This document shows, one piece after another, positions 39,617-47,814 of a stretch of DNA of 64,000 nt. The stretch is taken from the NCBI RefSeq assembly GCF_000359125.1, contig NZ_CAAF010000038.1, positions 160,838-224,837 of the forward strand, given 5' to 3'. A program made the position numbers and the translations under genes. The DNA comes from Mesorhizobium sp. STM 4661. GTDB taxonomy: Bacteria; Pseudomonadota; Alphaproteobacteria; Rhizobiales; Rhizobiaceae. The notes under the pieces were generated by a model that was not told the origin of the DNA, did not search any database, and saw only the letters and a list, made by a program, of their open reading frames with translations. The number at the start of each line of letters is the position of its first letter. Position 1 is the stretch's first letter.

Positions 39617-39820
39617 GGAATGATCCTTTGCTTCGAAGAACGGAAGACGTCAGGGCTTGCATTACTGACCCGTTCGTTCGGGCAAAGGGAGCCTGAAGTG
39701 GCTCGATACATTCACCTTACCCCGGAGGGTGCAAGCAGCAGGTTGTATCCACCTATCCGAAGGGTGCGCTGAAGGTCAGGTGTTGTCAATCCTGCCCGCG
39801 CAGCATTCCACGTTCCCGAT

Positions 39821-40210
39821 TTACGGGTGGCGATCGCCCAGGAAATCGAAACCGGTTTCGAAGAAATGATTGTAGTCGCAGGTCATTTCCTCGCCGGCTG
39901 CGATGTCGCGCAATGCATATGTCTCCTCCGGCGAGGAAACGTCGCAATTCGGATTGTCGTCATGGTTCATGTAGCGTGCATCGTCGGCTTCGAAGACGAT
40001 GTAGTTGGGGTCGCGGCGATCGGGGTAGGCGTAGCGGTCGAGATAGGCTTTGACCGGCCCGGTTTCGCGCTCATAGGTCTCGACCTCGATGCGGCGGTCG
40101 TATCTGGGATCAAGCTTCCAGACCAGCGTGCCGCGAGGGATGTGGTTCTTGGCGAAAACGCCGATGCCCTGGATGGGCGATTTGTCGAGATAGACGTCGA
40201 CGAGCAACAT
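39821..40210 (-). CDS. SET-domain protein methyltransferase
   Basis: A 129-residue protein that is essentially a SET domain alone. Motifs: SPIQGIGVFAKNHIPRGTLVWKLD (N-terminal SET fold and SAM region), ARYMNHDDNPNC (catalytic pseudo-knot) and AGEEMTCDYNHF at the end. SET proteins transfer methyl groups to lysines. Bacterial examples are few and their targets mostly unknown. ATG 40210 is the natural domain start; an upstream frame to 40261 has no support. A repeat element lies further upstream. Confidence 0.88.
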   Translation of the reverse strand: MLLVDVYLDKSPIQGIGVFAKNHIPRGTLVWKLDPRYDRRIEVETYERETGPVKAYLDRYAYPDRRDPNYIVFEADDARYMNHDDNPNCDVSSPEETYALRDIAAGEEMTCDYNHFFETGFDFLGDRHP

Positions 40211-40305
40211 GATGGACCCTTGCGCGATTGTGGCTGCCGTGGCCTGTGAAAAGCCGCGCACTGGGTAGCGCGCGGCCTTTGCAATTGCGAGCGGAAAATC
40301 ATTAG

Positions 40306-40412
40306 GCGCATGACCCCGAACATCGGCTTCGATTTTCGGAAAGGATCATGCGCAAAAGTCAAAAATGCTACAGCGTCCTTTGCGCGTCCGAAAGGACGCG
40401 CGGCGCTGTAGA
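40306..40412 (-). repeat. Rhizobial intergenic palindromic repeat, copy C (full length)
   Basis: Read on the minus strand it has the same two halves as copy A: TCTACAGCGCCGCGCGTCC, CAAAGGACGCTGTAGCA, then GCGCATGATCC to GGTCATGCGC. It overlaps the 3' end of the oligopeptidase B gene at 40368-40412 and provides its last codons and stop. Confidence 0.85.
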
Positions 40413-42530
40413 CACGGGATCTTTGGTAAGGTCTGCCTTCCCCGTCACTTTGAGCGCAAAAGCATATGAAAAGGCGATCTCCTCCAGCCGCGAAAACCGG
40501 CCGGAGGCGCCGGCGTGGCCGGAATCCATGTTGATCTTGAACAGCACCGGATTGTCGCCGCTCTTGCGTTCGCGCAGCCGCGCCACCCATTTGGCCGGCT
40601 CCCAATAGGTGACGCGAGGATCGGTGAGGCCGGCCAGCGCCAGGATAGGCGGATAGTCGAGCGCGCCGACATTGTCGTAGGGCGAGTAGGCGGCGATCGT
40701 GCGGTAATCCTCTTGCGAAGCGATCGGATTGCCCCATTCGGGCCATTCCGGCGGCGTCAGCGGCAAGGTCGCGTCGAGCATGGTGGTGAGCACGTCGACG
40801 AACGGAACCTCGGCGACGATGCCGCCGAAGCATTCCGGCGCCATGTTGGCGATCGCGCCCATCAGCATGCCGCCGGCCGAGCCGCCTTGCGCGACGATGC
40901 GGTCATGGGCCGTGTAGCGTTCGGCGACGAGATGATGCGCGACGGCGATGAAATCCGTGAACGTGTTCATCTTGTGCGCCCGCTTGCCGTCGTCGTACCA
41001 GCCGTAGCCCTTGTCCTTGCCGCCGCGGACATGGGCGATCGCGTAGACAAAGCAGCGGTCGACCAGCGAAAGGCAGTTGGTGTTGAACGAGGCCGGCACC
41101 GTGATGCCGTAGGATCCATAGCCATAGAGCAGGCAAGGCGCCGATCCGTCGAGCGGCGTGTCGCGGTGATGGATGAGCGAGATCGGCACCAGCTCGCCGT
41201 CGCTGGCGGGTGCCATCAGCCGCCGCGTCACATAGTGGTCCGGGTCGTGTCCGGACGGGACTTCCTGGGTCTTCAGCAGCTCCCGCTCGCGGGTGCGCAT
41301 ATTGTAGTCGAAGACCTGCGCCGGCGTCGTCATCGACGAATAGGAAAAACGCATGATCTCGGTGTCGTATTCGTAGGAACCGGACAGGCCGAGCGAGAAG
41401 GCTTCCTCGTCGAGCGAGATGAGGTGTTCCTCGCCGCTCTTGCGGTCGCGCACGATGATGCGCGGCAGGCCCTCCTTGCGTTCGAGCCTGACCATATGAT
41501 CCCTGAAGCCGATCACCGAAAGAATCAGCCGGCCCGCTTCGTGCGGCACCAGTTCCTGCCAGTTGGCGCGCACCGGATCGCCGGCCGGCGCCGTCATGAT
41601 CTTGAAATCCTTGGCGCCGTCGGCATTGGTGAGGATGAAGAAGATATCGCCGCCTTCCTCTAGGTCGTATTGCAGGCCGGTCTCGCGCGGGCAAACCAGC
41701 TTCGGTTCGGCCAGCGGCTCGTCGGCGCGCATGATGCGGTATTCCGAGGTCTCGTGATCGTTGATGCCGATCATGATCCACTCGTTGGAGCGGGTGCCGC
41801 CGACATCCATGAAGAAGCCGGGGTCGGTTTCCTCATAGATCAGCCGGTCGTTTTCAAGCCTGTCGCCAAGGGCGTGGAACAGCACCTTGGAAGGGCGATG
41901 GTTGGGATCGAGGCGGGTGTAGAAAAATCCGTCATCGCCGGCATCCCACACCCCGCCGCCGCCCGTATCCGCAATCTGGTCCGTCAGCTCGTTGCCGCTG
42001 GCGAGGTCGCGCACGCGAAGCGTGAAGAATTCGGAGCCCTTGTCGTCGAACGCCCACAAAAGCTTCTGATGATCGGCCGAATGGTCGACGCCGCCGAGGC
42101 GGAAATAGGCCTTGCCCTCGGCCTCCGCGTCGCCGTCGAGCAGGATCTGCTCGTCGCCGCCATCGCGCGGCATACGGAAATAGCGCGGCTGCTCGCCGCC
42201 AAGCTTGAAGGACGAGCCGTAGGCATAGGGTCCGTCCTTCATCGGCACGGACGAATCGTCTTCCTTTATGCGGCCCTTCATTTCCCCAAAAAGCTGCTTT
42301 TGCAGCGGGGCTGTGTCGGCCATCAGCGCCGCCTGATAGGTATTCTCGGCTTCGAGTTGAGCGCGGATATGGCTGTCGAGCAGGGACGGATTCCTGAACA
42401 TCTCTTGCCAATTATCGGCTCTCAGCCAGGCATAATCGTCCGTCCGGGTCACTCCATGATGGACGTCGAAGACCGGCCGCTTCTCTGGCTGTGGCGGGTT
42501 GACGGTCGGAAATGCTGGGGTTCTGGTCAT
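40368..42530 (-). CDS. ptrB: Oligopeptidase B (prolyl oligopeptidase family, S9A)
   Basis: A 720-residue serine peptidase. A beta-propeller domain covers about residues 70-420. The C-terminal alpha/beta hydrolase domain has the nucleophile in QGGSAGGMLMGA, the Asp in ALAGLTDPRVTYWEP and the His in MDSGHAGASGRFSR. The pattern LYGYGSYGITVPASFN is typical of oligopeptidase B, which cuts short peptides after Arg or Lys in the cytoplasm. The final residues STAPRVLSDAQRTL are encoded by the intergenic repeat (copy C), so the natural C-terminus has been replaced or extended. The gene starts at ATG 42530. Confidence 0.95.
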   Translation of the reverse strand: MTRTPAFPTVNPPQPEKRPVFDVHHGVTRTDDYAWLRADNWQEMFRNPSLLDSHIRAQLEAENTYQAALMADTAPLQKQLFGEMKGRIKEDDSSVPMKDGPYAYGSSFKLGGEQPRYFRMPRDGGDEQILLDGDAEAEGKAYFRLGGVDHSADHQKLLWAFDDKGSEFFTLRVRDLASGNELTDQIADTGGGGVWDAGDDGFFYTRLDPNHRPSKVLFHALGDRLENDRLIYEETDPGFFMDVGGTRSNEWIMIGINDHETSEYRIMRADEPLAEPKLVCPRETGLQYDLEEGGDIFFILTNADGAKDFKIMTAPAGDPVRANWQELVPHEAGRLILSVIGFRDHMVRLERKEGLPRIIVRDRKSGEEHLISLDEEAFSLGLSGSYEYDTEIMRFSYSSMTTPAQVFDYNMRTRERELLKTQEVPSGHDPDHYVTRRLMAPASDGELVPISLIHHRDTPLDGSAPCLLYGYGSYGITVPASFNTNCLSLVDRCFVYAIAHVRGGKDKGYGWYDDGKRAHKMNTFTDFIAVAHHLVAERYTAHDRIVAQGGSAGGMLMGAIANMAPECFGGIVAEVPFVDVLTTMLDATLPLTPPEWPEWGNPIASQEDYRTIAAYSPYDNVGALDYPPILALAGLTDPRVTYWEPAKWVARLRERKSGDNPVLFKINMDSGHAGASGRFSRLEEIAFSYAFALKVTGKADLTKDPVSTAPRVLSDAQRTL

Positions 42531-42666
42531 TGCGTCTCGCTGTGGAAGTTACTTTGAATGGCGAATGAACACGCCGATCAGCGCAGGTTCAAGGGTCGGG
42601 ATGCATTGTCGTGCCAGGCTCCGATGCATTCCGTGCCAGCATCAGTGCTGATTTCTGTTTTGCTAA

Positions 42667-42713
42667 TGCATGTCGCGCAAAAGTGCGCAGCGGTTTTGCG
42701 ACAACGACATGCA
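42667..42713. repeat. Palindromic element, hairpin 1
   Basis: Outer arms TGCATGTCG and CGACATGCA pair perfectly; inner arms CGCAAAA and TTTTGCG pair with a 4-base bulge on one side. The form resembles intergenic hairpins common in rhizobial genomes. It stands 12 bases before a second, perfect hairpin. Confidence 0.65.
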
Positions 42714-42725
42714 TAAAACAGGAAC

Positions 42726-42758
42726 TTAAAGCGCGTCGCATGAATCGACGCGCTTTAA
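42726..42758. repeat. Palindromic element, hairpin 2
   Basis: TTAAAGCGCGTCG-CATGAAT-CGACGCGCTTTAA is a perfect 13-pair stem with a 7-base loop. It may act as a bidirectional transcript end or as part of a mobile-type repeat together with hairpin 1. Confidence 0.7.
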
Positions 42759-43151
42759 TGTGCAGCGCAAGCACATCGCAACCTGTGGTTTTGTTGATTT
42801 TCGAAACAACCAGATAGCCATGCGCCACGGTCAAGCATAGCCAAGCATTGACATCTCTCTGCTGGATATCACGGATGTAAAGACGGCTTGACGTTGCGTC
42901 AACGGCTGCTGGTCTGGCCAGAGAAATATCCCAAGTTACACAGCGCACGAAAGATTGAAGCTGATCGCGGAATATTTGACTAACATCGACGAATATAGCA
43001 CAAGAAACGAATTGACTTACTTGGTTTACAGGCCCATTAAGATGCCGCGACGCGAATCGTAGAGGCTCTTTCCTGCAAAAAGTTCGCGCGATGCCCGACC
43101 TGCCAAAAACGGGCGCAGACAGAAACAACTCTCGTTGGGGCCGTGAAGATC

Positions 43152-43577
43152 ATGGATATTGTCGAAACACCTTCCAGAAACAGTGATGCGCTGATCGAAT
43201 TGACGGCCGATGTGGTGGCCGCCTATGTCAGCAACAACCCGGTGCCGGTCGGCGAGCTGCCGAACCTTATCGCTGATGTCCATGCCGCTCTCGGGCGCGT
43301 GGGAGGTGCCAGCGAACAGCCTCCTGCCGACAAGCAGAAGCCGGCGGTAAACCCGAAACGCTCCGTCCATGACGACTACATCGTCTGTCTTGAGGACGGC
43401 AAGAAGTTCAAATCGCTGAAGCGTCATTTGATGACCCATTACGGTCTGACGCCGGACGAGTATCGCGAAAAGTGGGGCCTGGACGCAAGCTATCCGATGG
43501 TTGCTCCAAACTACGCTGCTGCCCGCTCCCAGCTCGCCAAGAAGATGGGTCTCGGTCGCAAGCGCAAGGGGCGCTGA
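43152..43577 (+). CDS. mucR: MucR/Ros-family zinc-finger-like transcriptional regulator
   Basis: A 141-residue regulator. The helical N-terminus ([34 protein letters not shown]) drives higher-order oligomers; the DNA-binding domain is at about residues 75-130 ([35 protein letters not shown]). The first zinc ligand Cys is present, but the second Cys of the classic Ros motif is Asp (CLED in place of CLEC). MucR controls exopolysaccharide, motility and symbiosis or virulence genes. ATG 43152 matches the family start; a GTG nine bases earlier is possible. Confidence 0.93.
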   Translation: MDIVETPSRNSDALIELTADVVAAYVSNNPVPVGELPNLIADVHAALGRVGGASEQPPADKQKPAVNPKRSVHDDYIVCLEDGKKFKSLKRHLMTHYGLTPDEYREKWGLDASYPMVAPNYAAARSQLAKKMGLGRKRKGR

Positions 43578-43612
43578 AGCGGGCTCGCTTCGCAGCCTGC
43601 ATACGACAATCG

Positions 43613-43642
43613 ACGGCGCCCTCGGGCGCCGTTTTGCTTTTT
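43613..43642 (+). terminator. Rho-independent terminator after mucR
   Basis: ACGGCGCCC-TC-GGGCGCCGT is a perfect stem followed by TTTTGCTTTTT. It lies 36 bases after the mucR stop and just before the convergent sufE stop. Confidence 0.9.
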
Positions 43643-43648
43643 GGGTGA

Positions 43649-44077
43649 TCAGGCGGTCTGCTTCAAGGCCGCCTCGGCATCGCGCCTGATGCGCTTGACC
43701 ATCGAGCGAAGACCATTGGCGCGCTGCGGCGACAGGTGCTCGTCAAGGCCGAGCGCCTTCAAAGTGGCTTCGGCGTCGGTGTTCTGGATCTCGCTGGCGG
43801 GTCGCTCCGAAAACAGCGCCAGCATGATGGCGACGAGGCCGCGCACGATATGGGCGTCCGAATCACCCTTGAAGGTGATGACCGGGTCGGCGCCCGGTCC
43901 TTGTTCGGTCGTCAGCCACACCTGGCTGACGCAGCCGGGCACCTTGTTGGCGGGGTTGCGGTCGGCGTCGGGAAACGGCGGCAGCGCTTCACCCAGTTCG
44001 ATCACATAGCGATAGCGGTCTTCCCACTCATCGAGCAGGGAAAAGTCGTCGCGTATCGTCTGGATCGTCGTGGTCAT
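43649..44077 (-). CDS. sufE: SufE-family cysteine desulfuration protein
   Basis: A 142-residue SufE protein. Cys49 in NKVPGCVSQVWL accepts sulfane sulfur from the cysteine desulfurase SufS and passes it to the Fe-S scaffold. Typical features are FSLLDEWEDRYRYVIELGE at the N-terminus and LSPQRANGLRSMVKRIRRDA at the end. ATG 44077 is preceded by GGGGTG; a longer open frame upstream is not conserved. No other suf genes are near, which is common for rhizobial sufE. Confidence 0.93.
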   Translation of the reverse strand: MTTTIQTIRDDFSLLDEWEDRYRYVIELGEALPPFPDADRNPANKVPGCVSQVWLTTEQGPGADPVITFKGDSDAHIVRGLVAIMLALFSERPASEIQNTDAEATLKALGLDEHLSPQRANGLRSMVKRIRRDAEAALKQTA

Positions 44078-44183
44078 CACCCCGGATATAGTCACCCAGC
44101 GCTGCGGCGTCACGGAAAAAGAGGAAAAACACCGTCGAGAGGTCGGACGCGCCTGCGGTGTCGCCAAGAAGGCGGCAACTGTC

Positions 44184-44579
44184 TCAGTTTGTCGTCGGCA
44201 CCCGGACCGGTATGTCGACTGTCGCCGGCAGGACGATCGTCTCTGCCACGCTGCCGGTGGCAACCGAAGTGTCGGGGCCGGTCGGTTGCCCGTCGTCAGC
44301 CTGCCCGTCGTCGGTCTGCTTGTCGTCCAGCATGGCGGCCGCGATCTTGGCGGTCTCCTTGGCGCGGGCAGTGATCGTATGCATTGCCGATTTGCCGGTC
44401 TCGCAGACGTCGGGCTTGCGTTCGCATATGCCGGCAATGTCGCCGACCGCTTCGCGTGCCGCAAACAGAGCCTGGAGAGGGCCGACGCTTTGGCGGCCAG
44501 CCTCGTCGGTTCCGACACTCAGCGGCAACGCCAGAAGCACCAGCGAAAACCAGAAAGCCATTCTTATCAGAAAGCTCAT
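44184..44579 (-). CDS. DUF5330-type small secreted or membrane-anchored protein
   Basis: A 131-residue protein with an N-terminal hydrophobic segment (MSFLIRMAFWFSLVLLALPLS) that acts as signal or anchor. The middle has GDIAGICERKPDVCETGKSAMHTITARAKETAKI, a conserved pattern with two cysteines known from rhizobial DUF5330 proteins. The C-terminal part is low-complexity (DDKQTDDGQADDGQPTG). Start 44579 has AGGGCAGG upstream. Function unknown; two Cys suggest a disulfide in the periplasm. Confidence 0.8.
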   Translation of the reverse strand: MSFLIRMAFWFSLVLLALPLSVGTDEAGRQSVGPLQALFAAREAVGDIAGICERKPDVCETGKSAMHTITARAKETAKIAAAMLDDKQTDDGQADDGQPTGPDTSVATGSVAETIVLPATVDIPVRVPTTN

Positions 44580-45087
44580 ATGCCTGCCCTCATTCGTGAC
44601 CGGATCATGCCTTCGTGCGGCGTGACCTCTTTTATGGGCATGATCGTGGCACAAGCGCGCAAAGGACGGCTTGCCGGGTCAGCGAAAATTTTCCTCAAAT
44701 TTTAGGCAAATTCGAAACGAAGCGTTTTGCAATGGGTTTGCTTCAAATCCGGTCGATTTCCTTAAGTGAAAAGTAACCATCTAACTATTTGTTTTTAAAG
44801 TATTTTAATAGGAAAGACGACACGCTGGCGCCGATTGTCCGGGGCGCAATCGCAGCCCACCTGGATAACCCTCCGTTTACTATGGCTGCAATTGCCCCGG
44901 CTTTCCGCCGCTGGCCTCCCAATATTTGTCACATGCCGGGCATTGGTCGGCCCGGCCTTATCCATTCCTTAAACGCTGGATGCGAGTTTCAGATCAATAA
45001 AAGCGACCTGCGAAGCAGGACAGTTCACGACCGGGTGCGAGTGCGTTGAGTTCGATCGGGGCCAGATACGTTGAATTGCCCGGCGCG
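44580..45087. other. Intergenic region upstream of the sensor kinase
   Basis: These 508 bases separate the divergent DUF5330 gene from the sensor kinase. The centre (about 44690-44810) is markedly AT-rich and should hold the promoters. A GC-rich dyad, GGCATTGGTCGGCCCGGCC, lies near 44939. A plus-strand open frame (44789-45049) has no family resemblance and is not called. No RNA gene was recognised. Confidence 0.45.
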
Positions 45088-46848
45088 ATGGCTGCCGGTT
45101 GCGAGCGTATGGTTCATCCGTCCATCCTTGGGCAGAACGATCGCTTGCGCCAGCGCCGCTTCATCGGCGTCATGCTGGCCGCTCCGTTCTTTGCCGCGGG
45201 CGCTGCGGTCACGCTGGTCACCTCAGGCATGGGCGCGGCAGTCACCATGGCCGCGATCTTCGCGAGTTTCGGCCTTTGCTGGTTTGCGGCTTTGCTGGTG
45301 GCGGCGACGGGCAAGATGGCGCTTGCCGGACGGGCCGCCCTGGCGATGGGCGGTCTTGCCGTGGCCGGTGTCATTGCCGCGGCGGGAGGTCTGGCCTCGC
45401 CAGTCGCTCTGCTTGCCGTGGCGCTGCCGTTCGAGGCCTGGTGGATCGGCGCGTCGCGGCGCGCGGCACTATGGGGGGGCGTGGCCGCGCTCGCAGCCGT
45501 CCTTCTGCAATATTTTGCCGGTTCTGTCTTGCCGCTCAGTCCCACGGAAATTGCCGCGTGGCACTGGCTGCTGCCGCTGGCCTGGGCGTTCACGCTTGTT
45601 CCTCGCCTCGCAGCACCTGGCAATCCTGCCGGCGCGCGGCTTGGCCCGGCGATCGACGATCGGCTCGAGAATATCATGGACGCCGTTGTCCTGCGGGTCG
45701 GCAGGCATGGCGAGGTTCTGGATGCGTCGGCCAAGGCGCGCACCATCCTGAAGCTGCCGCCCGAGCTGTTGTTCGGCACCGGCCTGTTCGACCGGATCCA
45801 TCTGTCAGATCGTGTGGCATACCTCAGCGCGCTGGCCGACATGCGCGATGGCGCGTTGGCGCGCCGGCTCGATCTTCGTGTCCGGCTGCCGCAAAACGGC
45901 AATGGCGCGACGGCGGACAATTACCGGCCGTTTTCCCTTGAGCTGGCGCGTTTGGAAAAACAGCAGGACGTCTTCACGCTCGTCCTGCGCGAGAATGGCG
46001 AAGTGGCCGGATTGCGCGAAGACCTTGCCGCCGCGAACGAGGCGGCGGCTTCCGCCGAAGTGGCGAAGGGGCGGTTCCTGGCGGTCGTCAGCCACGAGCT
46101 TCGCACGCCGCTCAATGCCATCATCGGTTTTTCCGACATGCTGCTGCACGAAATGTTCGGCGGCTTCAAGGACCCCCGCCAGAAGGAATATGTCGGCCTG
46201 GTCAGAGAGTCCGGCCAGCACTTGCTTGCCGTCGTCACCTCGATACTCGACGTATCGAGGATCGAATCGGGCGCCTATGCCACCGAGCCGGAACCGTTCC
46301 GTTTCGTGGAAGCGGTCGAAATGTGCCGGTCCATGATGCGCCTGCAGGCCGAGGCGAAGAACATCGACCTGCAAACGCAGATCGCCCCGGATGCGGGCGA
46401 GATAAATGCCGATCGTCGTGCCGTACAGCAGATCCTCATCAACCTCGTCTCCAACGCGATCAAGTTCACGCCCGACGGCGGCGATGTCGTCGTCGGCGCC
46501 AAGCGGATCGGCTCGCGGCTGCATTTCTGGGTCAGGGACACCGGCATTGGAATTGCGGAGGAAGATTTCGAAAATCTCGGCAAGCCGTTCATGCAGATCC
46601 AGAACGATTACACGCGCCGCTTCGAGGGAACCGGCCTCGGCCTGTCGCTGGTCAAGGGCCTGGTGGCGCTGCACGACGGCACCATGTCGATCGAGAGCAT
46701 GCCGGGCGAGGGCACGACTGTCACGATCAGTCTGCCGGTGAAGGGACCAAGGGGACGTTCGACCGACAAGCCCGGCGTGCTGCCGATGCCCGCGGCCAGG
46801 ACGAAGGGGGAAGGGGACAGGAATGGCTCGCTCCGCAAAACTGCCTAA
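45088..46848 (+). CDS. Membrane PAS sensor histidine kinase (DivJ/PleC-like)
   Basis: A 586-residue kinase. About six hydrophobic segments occupy residues 25-170; a PAS-like region follows (about 190-300). HisKA has the phospho-accepting H336 in FLAVVSHELRTPLNAIIGFSDMLLHEMFG, which is the form found in DivJ/PleC/PdhS kinases acting on DivK. The ATPase domain has NLVSNAIKFTP, DTGIGI and GTGLGLSLVKGL. The start is uncertain: ATG 45088, ATG 45109 or a TTG at 45046 are all in frame without a strong ribosome binding site. It overlaps the downstream peptidoglycan-binding gene by 26 bases. Confidence 0.85.
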   Translation: MAAGCERMVHPSILGQNDRLRQRRFIGVMLAAPFFAAGAAVTLVTSGMGAAVTMAAIFASFGLCWFAALLVAATGKMALAGRAALAMGGLAVAGVIAAAGGLASPVALLAVALPFEAWWIGASRRAALWGGVAALAAVLLQYFAGSVLPLSPTEIAAWHWLLPLAWAFTLVPRLAAPGNPAGARLGPAIDDRLENIMDAVVLRVGRHGEVLDASAKARTILKLPPELLFGTGLFDRIHLSDRVAYLSALADMRDGALARRLDLRVRLPQNGNGATADNYRPFSLELARLEKQQDVFTLVLRENGEVAGLREDLAAANEAAASAEVAKGRFLAVVSHELRTPLNAIIGFSDMLLHEMFGGFKDPRQKEYVGLVRESGQHLLAVVTSILDVSRIESGAYATEPEPFRFVEAVEMCRSMMRLQAEAKNIDLQTQIAPDAGEINADRRAVQQILINLVSNAIKFTPDGGDVVVGAKRIGSRLHFWVRDTGIGIAEEDFENLGKPFMQIQNDYTRRFEGTGLGLSLVKGLVALHDGTMSIESMPGEGTTVTISLPVKGPRGRSTDKPGVLPMPAARTKGEGDRNGSLRKTA

Positions 46849-47593
46849 GGCGGTCAGGCGCCGCGACAATGCCTTTCAGGGCGGCGCGGTCGCGGTGGGC
46901 AGCCTGATTTCACGCAATCCGGTTCTGGTCGGCGGCTCGACCGCATTCCTGGTGACGCTGTTCTATGTCTCTGCGAATGCCCTGTGGTACCAGCCCTTCC
47001 CGCATGCCGGCGCGTTTTTCGCCACCAGAAGCATCGAGGCCTTTCCTCGCGCGGACGCCGACGAGCCCGAAACCACCATCAACATCGTGCGGCCCGGCCC
47101 AGCCCCGGCGCCGGTCAAGAGCGACCCGGTCGTCGAACAGGTCCAGGGCATATTGAAGGACCTCGACTTCTACTCCGGTACGGTTGATGGCATCACCGGC
47201 CCCAACACGCGCAAGGCCATCCAGGCCTATCAGCAGAAGGTCGGGCTCAATGCTTCCGGCGAGATCGACAGCGTTCTGCTCGATCAGCTGGGCGCCACGC
47301 CAACCGCCTCGACTGTGCCGCATCCGGCGCCCCGCCCGGACCAGACGGCCGCCATCCCCATTCCGGCATCGGCGCCGGCAGGTGCGGCAGCGCCGGCGCC
47401 CGATGCCCGCATCGTCAAGATCCAGGCCGGGCTGAAGGCGTTCGGCAATGACGACATGCAGCTCGATGGCGTGGTCGGCGCCCGCACCAAGGCGGCGATC
47501 AAGGAATTCCAGTCGCTGTTCGGACTGCCGGAAACCGGCGAACCCGACGAGGTCGTCTACGTCAAGATGCGCCAGATTGGCCTGACCAACTGA
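46823..47593 (+). CDS. Membrane-anchored protein with two peptidoglycan-binding domains
   Basis: A 256-residue protein. One transmembrane helix (about residues 28-50, NPVLVGGSTAFLVTLFYVSANALWYQP) with a basic cytoplasmic N-terminus; then a periplasmic part with two PG_binding_1 domains, at about 103-150 (VQGILKDLDFYSGTVDGITGPNTRKAIQAYQQKVGL) and 200-250 (IQAGLKAFGNDDMQLDGVVGARTKAAIKEFQSLFGL), joined by a Pro/Ala linker. No catalytic domain. Its 26-base overlap with the sensor kinase suggests a coupled role, perhaps wall sensing. Confidence 0.88.
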   Translation: MARSAKLPKAVRRRDNAFQGGAVAVGSLISRNPVLVGGSTAFLVTLFYVSANALWYQPFPHAGAFFATRSIEAFPRADADEPETTINIVRPGPAPAPVKSDPVVEQVQGILKDLDFYSGTVDGITGPNTRKAIQAYQQKVGLNASGEIDSVLLDQLGATPTASTVPHPAPRPDQTAAIPIPASAPAGAAAPAPDARIVKIQAGLKAFGNDDMQLDGVVGARTKAAIKEFQSLFGLPETGEPDEVVYVKMRQIGLTN

Positions 47594-47597
47594 CCTT

Positions 47598-47742
47598 AAG
47601 GTGTGCCGATATTCAGGTGAGGCCGGTCTGCAAATGGCGGCCTCCTGCGCTTCCGGTGCTCACATACCCAAAAGTATGCTCCGCTCCGGTTCTCGGAGCC
47701 CACCATTTTCGACTCGGCCTGACCTGAATCTCAACACACCTT
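47598..47742. repeat. Long imperfect inverted repeat (145 bp)
   Basis: The left arm from 47598 (AAGGTGTG, GA, ATTCAGGT, AGGCCG) matches the complement of the right arm ending at 47742 in 24 of 28 positions. The loop region contains smaller hairpins, for example CATAC-CCAAAA-GTATG. It begins five bases after the stop of the peptidoglycan-binding gene. The form suggests a rhizobial intergenic element; it could also end transcription. Confidence 0.7.
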
Positions 47743-47814
47743 GGCGAGCATAGACCAATTTCAGTTTCCGGACCGATGCTGTAAGGAGCGCCGCATGTTG
47801 CCCGGAATCCTGCC

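Larger units (their letters stand above)
42531..43151. other. Long non-coding gap upstream of mucR
   Basis: This 621-base stretch holds two palindromic elements (42667-42713 and 42726-42758) and then a lower-GC region (about 42780-43110) that should contain the promoters of the mucR gene and, on the other strand, of oligopeptidase B. MucR proteins bind AT-rich sites with T-A steps and repress their own genes, which fits this region. An open minus-strand frame (42589-43128) is explained by the repeats and is not called. Confidence 0.5.

Noticed and set aside
42589..43128. Minus-strand open frame of 179 residues before mucR
   Set aside because: It passes through two palindromic repeats and the AT-rich promoter region, and the product has no recognisable features.
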